Shown here one piece after another: positions 1 through 28,130 of a stretch of DNA of 64,000 nucleotides (position 1 is the first letter of the stretch; each line of letters starts with the position of its first letter). The notes under the pieces are model-generated. The model was given only the letters and a program-made list of their open reading frames with translations, was not told where the DNA came from and did no database searches. The DNA comes from Flaccisagitta enflata (taxonomy: Eukaryota > Chaetognatha > Sagittoidea > Aphragmophora): the NCBI GenBank assembly GCA_965153355.1, contig OZ231127.1:77810001-77874000 (forward strand). Reading direction: 5' to 3'. The position numbers were made by a program, and so were the translations under genes.

Positions 1-259
1 AGAACAAGAACAACTCCACCACAACCACGACTAGACAGTAGACAGTAGAAATTAAAGAGTAGACAGTAAATTGACTTAAGATTAAGTGTTGACGGCTAAG
101 GGCTATCCTTACCCATTTATTTGGGCTGGAGCAGTAGTGCCAGTAAAACCGCCCGCAAATGCCGGAAAAGTTACAGTAGTTTGATGGACCGACGGACCTA
201 TGGACCAACAGAGGGACAGACAAAGCGGATTATAGAGTCGCGTGCACGCGTCTTAACTA

Positions 260-660
260 GTCATACAAGGATTGCGATTGGTCAGCGGTAACCGATGTCC
301 TGCTTGGAGTGATCAGCTGATGAAGTAGAGTGAGAGCAGGGCAGCAGCTCTAAAGTGCCGATGTCCTGCAGGGCACAGGGGTGAATTTCCAGACGTCCCA
401 AGGGGAAATATAACAGGCCTAAGATGACTGATTGAGATTACTGAAGGCAGGTCTGAAAGAACAGATTTTAGGCCTGAACAACTGATTTGACGTGTGGGGG
501 GGCAGGCTTAAGGTCTAAAGGGCAAGTTTGAGGCCTGGAGGGCTGATTTGAGGCCTGGATGGCTGATTTGAGGACCGGAGGGCTGGTCTGGGCTCTGAAG
601 GACGGAAGGACGGACGTATAGAAAGTCACCCCTGTGTCCTACAGAGAGACACCCAAGGAA
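260..660 (+). repeat. dispersed inverted-repeat element with GGCCTGA minisatellite core
   Basis: The left side carries GGGCAGCAGCTCT followed by a CTGCAGGGCACAGGGG motif. The right side ends in CCCCTGTGTCCTACAG in inverse orientation. The core holds degenerate units of TTGAGGCCTGGA. This is the same family as the better preserved copy at 7963-8622. The inverted counterpart lies at 49815-50335. Confidence 0.6.
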
Positions 661-894
661 CTGACCCAAAATACTTTTTTATGGAACATTTGAACGCGTT
701 CTGTCTCTCAAGTTCGACCTTGAGAAGCTAGAAGGAAACTAAGCAGTAAATCGGAGATAGACTAGCAGCTCAGAGCACCGGAAAAAATCCTTTGACATGT
801 TATGGACAAGTCAATCAAATATCTCTCTCTCGGCTTTGCGTCAGCGTAACATACGGACAAGGCAATCAAATAACCGTCTCAATGTCTGTATATA

Positions 895-1260
895 CATACG
901 ACTTTAAAATCAACTGTGTCGGTCGGTTTGTCTGTCTGTCGTTCAAACTTCAATCGGTTGGTCCATGAGTGGGTCTGTTGTTCAGTCCGTCCTTCAGTAA
1001 CACGTTTCGATTGTCGACGATTGTCGGCGTCTGATGATAAAATATATACATGCACAGTTTGGGTGCTTCAGATAGTAAAAGTTTTAAATTTCTTCTCGTT
1101 CCTTTATCCCGAGGGACTAATTTCAAGGCCATTTTTGTCCGTCCGTCGGTCCTTTGGTCCGTTGGTCCGTCACGCTTGAGTTGAAAAGTGGGAAAATGCG
1201 CATTTCTGCCCCTGCCTACACGTCCGCAACTGGTGGCCGTGTATGCGGCCTTGTTCTTTG
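895..1260 (+). repeat. dispersed AGTCGCG-family repeat (tail part)
   Basis: A GTCCGTCCGTCGGTCC tetranucleotide tract is followed by GCCCCTGCC-like sequence and the tail GGCCGTGTATGCGGCCTTG. This matches the tail of the dispersed family seen complete at 62197-62338. The right arm lacks it here, so it is a structural difference between the arms. Confidence 0.55.
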
Positions 1261-1429
1261 GCAGATGGCAGATTTCAACTTGTGGCCGTGTATCTGGCCT
1301 TGTTCTTTGGCAGATGGCAGATTTCAGGGCTGAGAGGATAGATTTCAGGCCTGATTGGGCAGATTTCAGGCCTTATAGGGCAGATTACAGGCCAGAGAGG
1401 GTTTGGGGGTATGATCAGAATAACAGAAT

Positions 1430-1505
1430 GACGGAATGACAGACAAACGAAAGTGTTCTACAGGACGTCGTCCCCTTCGGAGCTGCTGCCCAAAAAAGAA
1501 AGATA
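1430..1505 (+). repeat. fragment of the GGCCTGA inverted-repeat element
   Basis: It contains GTTCTACAGGACGTCGTCCC and GAGCTGCTGCCC, the right terminal segment of the family. The preceding bases (1310-1400) are GGCCTGA-type minisatellite units. The left terminal half is missing here, whereas the right-arm copy (48446-48920) keeps both ends. Confidence 0.55.
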
Positions 1506-1996
1506 ACTGAATTTTAAAAAAAGAAAAATGGTCATCCACTCTGTATTGGATTAACGAGACAAAGGAATACATGGCACAAACGTTATATGAAGCAGCCAAA
1601 TGCACAGTTTATACATCACTGCTTCTGCCAAATGCCTCACAAGTCAATTTCATCACTGCCCCTGTCAACCCAGACACCAAATGTGTCTTTTGATATCTGT
1701 TTCATTCTTCACCGCCCCCCTTCTTCCCCCACCTCCCCCCCCCCCGCCACCCCTGTTTTACCGCAATTCAATTTTCAATTTGACTCAAATATTTCAACAT
1801 TTCGACGGTCGACTCATCAAAAGCCCTCATGCATTATTTAGTATATTCACTCTCAATATAACAAAAGAAGAGGAAGAGGGGGAAAAAAAGGGGGGGGGGC
1901 AGAAAAAAAGAACCTCCCCGTTGGTACATCGAAAAGATCGCTTATTGTTGATCCATATTTTATATAATCAAACCGACCGAACGTGCTCCTCGGGTG

Positions 1997-1997
<1 letters not shown>

Positions 1998-2082
<85 letters not shown>
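1998..2082. repeat. (AG)n microsatellite
   Basis: This is an uninterrupted AG dinucleotide run. The right arm has the corresponding CT run at 47888-47932, about half as long. The Arg/Glu open frames across it are artefacts of the repeat. Confidence 0.97.
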
Positions 2083-2083
<1 letters not shown>

Positions 2084-2519
2084 ACTGCTCATCTCACTAT
2101 TTCATCAGCTTCATCAGTTCGTGTCATTTTTGCAATTTTCTTTTCAGATGTTTTTATTTGTTTTTTAGTCGCGTGCACGCGACTCTACAACCCGCTCCGT
2201 CGGTCGGTCGGTCCGTCGGTCCGTCGGTCTGTCGGTCGGTAACACTTAGCTTTTTTGCGTTGTTTTTGGTCATTTTGGGTCGTCTGGAGTTATTTTGAGT
2301 CATTTTTTTGTTGTTCTTGGTTGCTTTTAGTCATTTTTGGTTGCTTTTAGTCATTTATGGTCATTTTTGATCATTAATGTCACTTTGCTCATTTAAGTCA
2401 TTTGTGTCGTTTTTGGGCATTTGAAGTAGTTTTAAGTCATTTTAAGTCATTTTGGGACATTTCAGTTCATTTTTGGTCATTTAACATGTTTTTTTGGTAT
2501 GTTTTGGTCATTTTTGTTT

Positions 2520-3150
2520 GTTTGGTTTTTCGTTTTTGGTTTTTGGTTTTTGGTTTTTGGTTTTTGGTTTTTGGTTTTTCATTTTTCATTTTTAGGTTTT
2601 TGGTTTTTTGTTTTTGGTTTTTGGTTTTCTTTTTTTGGTTTTTTTTTTTCGGGACATTTCAGGTCATTTTTGGTCATTTAACATTGTTTTTTGGTATATT
2701 TTTGATTTTTGGTTTTTGGTCTTTGGTTTTTGGTCTTTTTTTTTTTTATTGTTTTTTGGGACATTTAAGGTCATTTTTGGTCATTTAACATGGATTTTTG
2801 GTATGTTTTGATCATTTATGTTTTTTGGTTTTTGGTTTTTGGTTTTTAGTTTTTGGTTTTTGCTTTTTGGTTTTTTGGTTTTTGGTCATTTAACATTGTT
2901 TTTTGGTATGTTTTGGTCATTTATGTTTTTTGTTTTTTGGTTTTTGGGTTTTTTGGTTTTTGGTATTTTGGTTTTGGTCATTCTATTTGGTTTTTTGGTA
3001 TGTTTAGGTCATTTATGTTTTTGGTTTTTTGGTTTTTTGGTTTTTTGGTTTTTTGGTTTTTTGGTTTTTTGGTTTTTTTTTTTTGGTTTTTTGTTTTTTT
3101 GGTTTTTTTGTATTTTTGGTTTTTTTGTTTTTTTGTTTTTTGGATTCGGG
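2520..3150 (+). repeat. degenerate TTTTTGG tandem tract
   Basis: This is T-rich sequence built from TTTTTGG and GGTCATTTT words, strongly strand-asymmetric (T and G on +, almost no C). Confidence 0.9.
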
Positions 3151-3189
3151 GTCATTTATGTTTTTTGGTATGTTTTGGTCATTTATGTC

Positions 3190-3490
3190 ATTTTAAGTCT
3201 GCTGGTTTAAGTCTGCTGACTTAGGTATGCTGGTTTAAGTCTGCTGGTTTAGGTATGCTGGTTTCAGTCTGCTGGTTTACGTCTGCTGGTTTATGTCTGC
3301 TGGTTTAAGTCTGCTGGTTTAAGTTGGCTGGTTTAACTCTGATGGTTTAAGTCTGCTGGTTTAAGTCTGCTGGTTTAAGTCTGCTGGTTTAAGTCTGCCG
3401 GTTTAAATCTGCTGGTTTAAGTCTGCTGGTTTAAGTCTGCTGGTTCAAGTCTGCTGGTTCAAGTCTGCTGGTTCAAGTCTGCTGGTTTAA
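3190..3490 (+). repeat. 14-bp minisatellite GTCTGCTGGTTTAA
   Basis: About 21 tandem copies of GTCTGCTGGTTTAA with few substitutions are present. The same array resumes at 3828-3925 after an inserted element, so it was split by the insertion. Confidence 0.95.
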
Positions 3491-3491
3491 G

Positions 3492-3819
3492 CAGGCCTGT
3501 ATATTCTTGAGTTTTCCCCCCCCCGGTGGGGGGGGGGAAAAGAATCAAAGGGTCTGGAGATGGAGAAGGAAATGAAAGGGGGAAAATAGAGAAAAAAAGG
3601 AAATTTGGGGAAAATATAACTTTTTACAGTACCAAATCATAAAACTCAATTAGTAAAACACAATTTAAGACTATTTAAACCTTAACTACATAGTTTTATT
3701 GCTATATGGGGAAGAAAATCATGGATATAAAAACACGACGCGACGCGTCGCGGGGAAGAAAATCAAAGGCAGGGGGGGGGGGGAAAAAATCAAAAGCGAC
3801 TCAAGAATATACACCCCTG
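3492..3819 (+). mobile_element. hAT-type MITE with perfect 8-bp target duplication
   Basis: The termini are CAGGCCTGTATATTCTTGAG on the left and, read inward from the right, CAGGGGTGTATATTCTTGAG. The element is flanked by exact 8-bp direct repeats GGTTTAAG (3484-3491 and 3820-3827). CAGGG-type ends with 8-bp target duplications are the hallmark of the hAT superfamily. It has poly-C/poly-G stretches near both ends and no coding capacity. It inserted into the 14-mer array. A second copy in opposite orientation is at 28131-28440. Confidence 0.88.
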
Positions 3820-4689
3820 GGTTTAAGTCTGCTGGTTCAAGTCTGCTGGTTTAAGTCTGCTGGTTTAAGTCTGCTGGTTGAAGTCTGCTGGTTAAGGTCT
3901 GCTGGTTTAAGTCTGGTTTAAGTCTGGTTTAGTCATTTTTTATCGATTGGGTTGAAAGAGTGGATTAATTTGACTCAATTACAAAAGTCACCACTTTTTC
4001 CAGTGGTCCCGGCCTGTAATTGGGTAGGTTTCCACGGACTCCAATAACTCATTAAGCTTATTTATTCATCAATTCATTCAAGTCAATCTAGTCAACTAAA
4101 TCATTTAATTCATTTCTTATATTTCTCCCTATTCAGTCATGTTGATTAAAAAGATACAATAAGGAGTCAGGTCAATTCAGTTTTTTATGTCTCGCACGCG
4201 ACTTATAGGTGTTGGCCTTGTTTTTTTCTATTTTAGGGGGGCACGTTTTTCTACTTGTAACGATGAAGCACGGTCAGTTTGTCTATACGGTGTATCGATT
4301 TTTTTGCGACGGTTTTCAACTGATGCAAAAAATGAAGCAAAAAAAAATACCAAAACAAGTGGTTTTGCTTTCTTCTTTTTCGTAATGTTCATCAAGATTG
4401 CAACAACCCACTCGTGTGTACATAAATAAATGACAAAAAACGGTAGTTTGCGCATGAGCCAAATACCAGACAACAATGCAGCATGAGGACACAAACGACA
4501 GCAACAAAAACAAAAACAGTATCAATAACAAAAAGTACAGTTATGCAAGAAATTAAAGCAGGAAAAGAGCTGAGATCAGAAAAGGCGAAAAAGCGAGGAT
4601 ACACGGCCTTCTGTTACGGTTGGGTAGAAGTTACACCAAACAAGTAAATTCGAGTTAAAATGTCGTGGACTAGAGGCAGGGGCGCAAGT

Positions 4690-5215
4690 GCATTTTTAGT
4701 CGCGTGCAACACGACTCTACACCCCACTTTGTCCGTCCACCCGTCCGTCCATCCGCCGCGCCTGTCTGTTGGTCCGTTCTACTTTTACTTTTTTATGTTT
4801 TTTCATTTAGTGATCTCAGTGCTCCTGCCCTAATGGTCTAGTGTCCTCAAATATAGCCACCTACACCCTAAACGAACTTAAAAATGCCCAAAATTACTTG
4901 TTTTAGAAAAAATGTTACCGACCGCTCGACAGACTTATCAATTTCCAATGGATATAAAAAGACTAACTGACTAACCGACCTGCCACCACACCGTTTAAAA
5001 AAACTTGGGTGTCCTCAAAAATAACTGATAAACTAAAAAACATTACCTGCAGTTGAAATTCAACGATAGTTCGTAGAGACAGACCGACAAACTGACCAAT
5101 AGACCAACGGACCAACCGCCGAACCAACCAACGCACCTACATACCAAGGTGTGCGCGACTAAAAATGTCATGGACGGATCGACAGACAGGCCGTCGGACG
5201 CTGCTACGTATTGAG
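4690..5215 (+). repeat. heads of dispersed AGTCGCG-family repeats
   Basis: TTTTTAGTCGCGTGCAACAC at 4694 is followed by GTCCGTCC words. At 5145-5170 the reverse head (GTGCGCGACTAAAAAT) appears. The stretch 4215-4690 between the repeats shows no gene signal. It is matched in the right arm at about 47155-47590. Confidence 0.6.
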
Positions 5216-5399
5216 TAACTTGTGCTCGACTTTAAAAAAAAGGAAAATAAAATGAAAAAGAATGTTGAAGGGAACAACTAGGAGGTAGGAAAGAAGGAGG
5301 AGGTAGGAAAGCAAAAGAGGTGGATGTGGAGAATGAAGAGTTAGGAGACTTTGAGTCGTCAACCTTGAGGATTTGCGAAACAGAAACAACCAAAGAGAA

Positions 5400-5637
5400 A
5401 TCAAGGCCGGATATACTCGGCTACTCAAGTCGAATGCTAGTGACCAGGTGTAGCCACTCAAGTCGCGTGAGAGTTACTTATGGGTCGTAGTAAATCAGGC
5501 TAAAAAGTATTTTGGCAGGGGTATTAAAACAATAACCGCAAAGTGTTGTTGAAAGGCAGACCAACTAATGGACATATCGACCAACAGACCGACCGACGGA
5601 CATCGCGGGTTTAATAGTCGCGTGTACGTGACTCAAA
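5400..5637 (-). repeat. dispersed AGTCGCG-family repeat, reverse orientation
   Basis: Read on the minus strand, it opens with GAGTCACGTACACGCGACTA, has a GTCCGTCGGTCGG tract, and closes with a TATCCGGCCTTGA tail. It has the same architecture as 62197-62338. The counterpart in the right arm is at about 45745-46000 on the + strand. Confidence 0.7.
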
Positions 5638-5649
5638 AAAGACTAAGTG

Positions 5650-6230
5650 AGAGATCTCCTTTGATGTCGTTTTCGAAATGCGACACAGACGCCATCAACT
5701 GTGTCTGAGTGAGCGTCAGTTTGGCGTGTTAGAGGACTCTACTTTATGTTGATGAGGGTATTAACTGTGTCTGAGTGAGCGTCAGTCTGGGGTGTTTAAG
5801 GACTCTGTTTTATGTTCATGAGGTTAATAACTGCGTCTGTGTGAGCGTCAGTCTGGCGTATTAAAGGATTTTATTTTGTGTTCATGAGAACATCAACTGT
5901 GTCTGAGTGAGCGTCAGTTTGGCGTGTTTAAGGACTCTGTTTTATGTTCAAGAGGTTAATAACTGCGTCTGTGTGAGCGTCAGTCTGACGAATTAAAGGA
6001 TTTCATTTTGTGTTCATGAGAACATCAATTGTGTCTGAGTGAGTGTCAGTTTGGCGTGTTAACGGATTTCATTTTGTGTTCATGAGAATATTAATTGTCT
6101 GAGGGAGCGTCAGTTTGGCGTGTTTAAGGACTATGTTTTATGTTCATGAGGGTATTAACTGTTTCCGTGTGAGCGTCAGTCTGGCGTGTTAAAGGATTTC
6201 ATTTTGTGTTCATGAGGGCATTATGCCATT
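5650..6230 (+). repeat. 66-bp tandem repeat array
   Basis: The word GAGCGTCAGT recurs at 5711, 5777, 5843 and 5909, and near 5975, with a 66-bp period. About nine units are present. The right arm carries the same array at 45080-45700 with roughly one more unit. No open frame runs through it. Confidence 0.95.
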
Positions 6231-6645
6231 AACTTGGTCTATATTAGCGTCTTTTTGTACTTATATATTCATTCACTTTTTTTTAATCAATCGAAATAAT
6301 TAGAATAATTTGTACATCACAGTGTTTTTCTGGAACTCTCATGCTCACCTAAATCTATCAGGCAAACCATTTCGACGAAAGCCAATGTTGCAACAATCTT
6401 AAAACAGATAAAATAAGACCGAAAAAATCCGACTACGTCCTACTTCGTGTGCTAATAGGCGCGCCAACAACATAATGAACAAAACACAGCTACCCTAAAC
6501 AATGTCACAAAATGACTGAGCAACGGGCGCTATCACTGCCCAGTCCAAACTTCTCGTTCTAACCCTGACGTGGAACTTGTCACATTTTGTAATATCATCA
6601 TCAATAATTCACGTCCGATTTGGACAACCACGTCGCTGCTACAAA

Positions 6646-23566
<16,921 letters not shown>

Positions 23567-23788
23567 TGAGGAAATGAAATACTCGGGCATAACGCCACCT
23601 GTGTGGGTTAGTGAGAAAATGAAATACTCGGGCATAACGCCAACAGAGTGTGTTAATGGAGAAATTAGCCCAAACTGCCATAGAACATTGGAAGAGGACA
23701 ATGTCACCAACCACAAAAATTGAGGAAATGTGTCAGTGGTGCTTAGAAATGAGAGATTTCAACCGGCGCTCATAAGTCATCATCAACA

Positions 23789-23814
23789 ACAACAACAGCA
23801 ACAACAACAACATT

Positions 23815-23906
<92 letters not shown>

Positions 23907-23936
23907 CGACAACAAACGACGACGACGACGACGACG

Positions 23937-24029
<93 letters not shown>

Positions 24030-24030
24030 T
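23789..24030 (+). repeat. (CAA)n microsatellite with a GAC block
   Basis: Two long CAA runs are separated by CGACGACGACGACG near 23915-23938. No clear AATAAA was identified between the stop codon and this run. Confidence 0.98.
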
Positions 24031-24039
24031 TTTATACTG

Positions 24040-24388
24040 CAAAAGATATCTCGCAGTGTTAAAAATGGTTTGAATATTTTACAAAATGTTGTTCTGTAAT
24101 TTCACACAAGATGATGATTTTTTTTTATTTTTTTTTTTTTGTTTTGTTTTTTTTGGTCGAATGACGACCCAATCTTATTTGTAACTCAATAACTTATTTG
24201 TCTCTCATGAAATCATTTTGCATTATTAATCATTTATGCGAAAGTGGAAATTGCGTTTCATCCTTTGTTATGGAATTAGATTCAACTCCATTAACAAAAA
24301 CAAAATCTTTGCTCAAAAATTCGATTAATCGACTTTAAAAATGTTATTTCCGTGTCCTATTCTTGTTTTTATTTTTTCTTATTCTTTT
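24040..24388 (+). other. unassigned sequence downstream of the receptor gene
   Basis: AT-rich sequence with a poly-T block near 24118-24152. No gene seen. Confidence 0.5.
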
Positions 24389-24600
24389 TAGTCGCGTGCT
24401 ACGCGACTCTACACCCCGCTTTGTCGGTCCGTCCGTCGGTCCGTCCGTCCATCGGTCCGTCCGTCACACTTTACATTTTTTTGTTTTTTTACGGTTTTTG
24501 ACCTTACTGCTCCTGCCCAAATGATCTCGTGACCTCAATAATGGCCCCTGCCCACCCGCACGCGACTGGGGTAGCCGTGTATCCGGCCTTGTTTTTGTGG
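24389..24600 (+). repeat. dispersed AGTCGCG-family repeat, complete copy
   Basis: It runs from TTTTAGTCGCGTGCTACGCG through GTCGGTCCGTCCGTCGG and CTGCTCCTGCCCAAATGA to GCCCCTGCCCACCCGCACGC and GTATCCGGCCTTG. It shows the full structure: palindromic head, tetranucleotide tract, internal motif, inverted CGCGACT, tail. Confidence 0.85.
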
Positions 24601-25540
24601 AGCTCAATGTTTTTCTAGCCCCCTGCCTTTTCCTTTGTTTAACAATCACTTAGGGATTAATAAAACACCTGAAACAAAAAAGGCGTATTTGTTACGGACA
24701 CTTGTCTTTGGCAATCCCCATAATAGTTGAGTTTACGGTGAGATGATAATACTCTAACAACAAAAAAAGATAATTATCAGTTGTCAATTCCAAGGAGTGC
24801 GGAGCTTCCGGTAAGGATACGGGCAAAACGAGGGTTAATGTCTCTAACACTTCCTGACTCAGTTCAGAGCCAATGACACCATCACATTCAGAAATGTGGC
24901 CATTCCTTCTTCCTCCACACACAATTATCAAAATAAATAAATGCGCGCACTCACTCTTTTCCAATCGAGCGTCATGGACCAACCAACGAACCGACAAACG
25001 AACGGGGGACGGACAAAGCCTCCTATAAAGATACCTGTCCGCAACTGAAAAAAAAGAAAATAAAGAAAATGTAAGGAAAGCACAACAGTCAGACAGAGAA
25101 AGCAAAAAAGAAGAGCCACCCACATACGAACCGAATTAGGAAAGCACAACAGTCAAACAGAGAAAGCAAAATTGAAGAGCCACCCACACACAAACCAAGT
25201 TAGGAAAGTACAAGACTTATTAAGACTAGACAATCGATATTCTGCCTCATTCGTTAACCCAAACAATTGGAAAGAAGAAACGAGGGTCAATGATCATTAG
25301 TGTCTTGACTGAGTGAAGTCTAGACGGTATCGATGGGGCTAAAGTGTTTAATGATAAAAAAAGCCATGGAGAACATTTCTTAACAGTAATGGCGGCTGTC
25401 GCCGTGAGGAAAAAAGTCGTAAGCATTGGTCACTTTTCACTAAGATTTTGTCTTTGGTCACTGAAAATCTTTTTATTTGTTAGATAGAATAAGAAGCAAT
25501 TCTATGTATCAATTGCACTGAAAATCAAAGAAAAATAGAA
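24600..25540 (+). other. intergenic stretch without a recognised gene
   Basis: Contains a GACGGACAAAGCC fragment (about 24950-25050) of the dispersed family in reverse orientation and a duplicated AGGAAAGCACAACAGTCA motif (25073 and 25139). No convincing exon. Confidence 0.5.
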
Positions 25541-25544
25541 ATGA

Positions 25545-25735
25545 GCCAAATGAGCTAAATGAGCTAAAATGCTCAAAATCACTCAACCAGACAGCTAGCT
25601 ATGCTCACTGATAGGCTTTCTTGTATTTGCATGCTTACATCAAAACATTGATTTATTTATCCCATTAAAAATCAGAAAAAAAAAGATTGAGCTAAATGAG
25701 CTAAGTGAGCTTGAATGCTTAAAGATACCCACACA
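25545..25735 (+). repeat. about 190-bp tandem unit, first copy
   Basis: GAGCTAAATGAGCTAA, ATGCTCACTGATAGGC and CTTGTATTTGCATGCT follow one another and recur in the same order at 28556-28680 and 28680-28800. The second unit is split by the 2.8-kb element that starts at 25736. Confidence 0.8.
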
Positions 25736-25795
25736 CAGGGTGTCACAAAGTGCCCGAGCACGCGAGCGGCGCTCATAGGAAGCTAGCTAGGCTGG

Positions 25796-26475
25796 TAGGA
25801 AGGGAAGGGGGAAGAAGGAGAGAAAGAAAAAAAGAGGAAGAAGGAAAGAAGAAAAGGAAGGAAAAGGAAGGAAAAGAAAGGAAAAGGAAGGAAGAAGGGA
25901 AGAAGAAGGGAAGAGAAAGGAAAGAAAGTAGGAAGGAAGGAGGGAAGGAAGGAAGGAAGGAAAGAAGGAAAAAAGAAAGGGAAGAAGGAAAGAAGGGGGT
26001 AAGGAAGGAAGGAGGAAGGAAACAAGGAAAAAAGGAAGGGGAGAAGGAAAGAAGGAAGGGAGGATGGAAAGAAGGTAGGAAGTAGGAAGGCAGAAAAAGT
26101 TTTTCCCTCTTGTTTATAAAGGAAGGAAGGAAGGAAGGAAGGAAGGAAGGAGGGAAGAAAGGAAGAAGAGGGGAAGACAAAGTTTTCCCCTTACGTTTTT
26201 TAAAGGAAAGGAGGGAAAGGAGGAAAGAAGGTAGGAAGGAAGGAATGAAGAAAGGAAGGAAGGAAGGAAGGAAGAAAGAAGAAAAACAGTATTTTTCCCC
26301 TTGTTTCTAGAAGAAGGAAGAAAGGAAAGAAGGAAGGAAGGAAGGAAGGCAGGAAGGAAGTAGGAAGAAAGGCAGAAAAACTTTTTTTCCTCCTGTTTTT
26401 AAATGAAGGAGGGAAGGAACGAAGGAACGAAGGAAAGAAAGGAGGAAAGAAGGGAGCAAGGAGGAAGAAAGCCAG
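25796..26475 (+). repeat. GGAA/GGAAG purine tract
   Basis: An almost pure A/G strand interrupted by short TTTTTCCCCTTGTTT-type segments repeating about every 100-130 bases. Lys/Glu/Arg frames and their Pro/Ser/Phe reverse frames are artefacts. Confidence 0.95.
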
Positions 26476-26486
26476 AATGTTTTTTT

Positions 26487-26725
26487 TGCGGACTCGCAAC
26501 TTTATAAAAGGCTTTGTCCATCCGTCCATCCGTCAGTCTGTTGGTCTGTTGTTCCGTTGGTCCATTGATCCATTGATCCGTCGGTCTGTCTGTAATGATC
26601 GAGTCAAAAAGTGGAAAAAAAAGCGTTTTGGATACTTTATGTGTATGTTTGTGTGTGAGGGGTGGGGATTGGGGTTTGGTTGGGGATTGGAGGCCCCTGC
26701 CCACCCATCTGCAACAATATTTTGA
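26487..26725 (+). repeat. dispersed AGTCGCG-family repeat, diverged copy
   Basis: Head TTGCGGACTCGCAACTTTAT, tetranucleotide GTCCATCCGTCC tract, then GCCCCTGCCCACCCATCTGC. Confidence 0.7.
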
Positions 26726-26855
26726 CCCTACGTCACTTGTTTTTTCCATCATATGTAAAGTCTTCTTAAATACACATTAGTTTATATTAATATCAAGCCT
26801 TAAAAATTCCAGCCCCAAGGCTCAGAACCCCTGCCTTAGGGCTCAAATCTTAATA

Positions 26856-27830
26856 CAGGGTTTTTCAGGCCAACACGCCGATTACAAAACGACATTTCTC
26901 AGCTGCCAGAAATGAGAATTAGATTCTGAAAAAAGATTTGTACAGCTCGTGAGCTCCGATTTTGTCTGTTGACTTTGTTTATAGTTAGTTTCCAAGACGT
27001 TTACCCATTAGAGATCTTGTTAAAAGAACTCGATTTTTCCATTGCCATTACCATTTCTCATCCGTGAAACAAGGATCAACTTTAGAAAAGTACAGCTTCT
27101 AAACGAATCAAGTTACAGACCTCAGATTGGTCCCAGTTTAAAGAGTTGTCTTAGCTCTTTAGAATGCGACCAATCCGGGGTCTTCGACTCAATTCATTTA
27201 GAAGCAGTGCCCCTCCATTGTTGATGTTACTTGGTAGTCAAGTGGGCCCCATGAGATCACGCCATTCAATCATAAACTTTCACCAGCTGACTAAGGTGAA
27301 TACGCTCAAAATGCTGACGTTTGTCAAAATTCCGTTAAAGTACTAACAGTAGGCTTTACCAACTAACGGACTGACCAACCATGTAACAATAAAAAAGACC
27401 AACAGGAGGAAGAACGCAATGAGAAGCTGCAACATTGGGAAAAACATCTTTGTACAGTTTGAGATCAAATGAGGATTGCTACACAACTGCATGGTATCTT
27501 TCCAGCTCACTTCTTTTTTTACCAAAGATAACCAATCTCAATCAATTGGGAGTTAGACCTTTTTATGCTATATTTGTTTTGACATGGCCTGAGCATGAAG
27601 CAAAGCTTTTCCGTAGGAAAAACTACTTAACCTAATGGCACTTTATCCAAAATCTGAGGATTTATTTACTCGACTATGACGGGTGAACTACTTGGAATCA
27701 AACCATCACAATTTCAGATAACAAAATCGGAGCTCAAGAGCTATTTAGAACATTTTTCAGAAATCAATTATCATGTCATAGGGCCGGGAAACGTCGTTTT
27801 TTAATCGGCGTGTTGGCGTGAAAAACCCTG
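26856..27830. mobile_element. TA-flanked element with 45-bp terminal inverted repeats
   Basis: The left end is CAGGGTTTTTCAGGCCAACA; the right end read inward is CAGGGTTTTTCACGCCAACA, and similarity continues through CGCCGATTA for about 45 bases. It is flanked by TA dinucleotides (26854-26855 and 27831-27832), as in Tc1/mariner-type insertions. The interior includes a TAAACGAATCAAGTTACAGA module also found in the elements at 32469 and 46329. No transposase frame seen. Confidence 0.85.
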
Positions 27831-27975
27831 TATCTGGGTACCAGAATGATAAGGGCCTAGGTGTCACCACCCTAAGGGCCAAAAAATTCTCTGTGATTCC
27901 TATCAGCTCAAGCATGGGTAATGAGTATCTTTTGGGACACTGTCCCTCTCACCATCTCATTCCTTCATTCACTAA

Positions 27976-28064
27976 GGGCGTGTCCGCATTCGTTCTGAAA
28001 ATCATGAAAAAAACATGATAATCATGTTTTTCCAATGTTTTTCAGGATGAATGCGGACACGCCC
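27976..28064. mobile_element. 89-bp hairpin MITE flanked by TAA
   Basis: GGGCGTGTCCGCATTC and its inverse GAATGCGGACACGCCC bound an almost completely palindromic element. It is flanked by TAA on both sides (27973-27975 and 28065-28067). GG ends with a 3-bp TWA target duplication are typical of PIF/Harbinger MITEs. Confidence 0.7.
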
Positions 28065-28130
28065 TAAGTGGCTTTGGGAATCCTTGATCAATGATCATCT
28101 ATTACTTTGTGACTGGGTATATCATGTAAC

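Larger units (their letters stand above)
2165..4215 (+). repeat. dispersed AGTCGCG-family repeat with a 1.9-kb internal expansion
   Basis: It begins with TTTTTAGTCGCGTGCACGCG and a GTCGGTCCGTCC tract, and ends with TCTCGCACGCGACTTATAGG and GGCCTTG. In the right arm the matching locus (47597-47830) is only about 234 bases. Here the interior has grown by accumulation of TTTTTGG units (about 2520-3150), GTCTGCTGGTTTAA 14-mers (about 3190-3490 and 3828-3925), and one nested hAT-type MITE (3492-3819). The Phe-rich open frames are repeat artefacts. Confidence 0.8.

Noticed and set aside
2402-3224. Long Phe/Trp/Leu-rich open frames
   Set aside because: They are translations of TTTTTGG and related T-rich repeats, open in several frames at once.
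26856-27830. Transposase gene inside the TA-flanked element
   Set aside because: Only frames of about 60 residues exist, without a catalytic DDE/D-like pattern.
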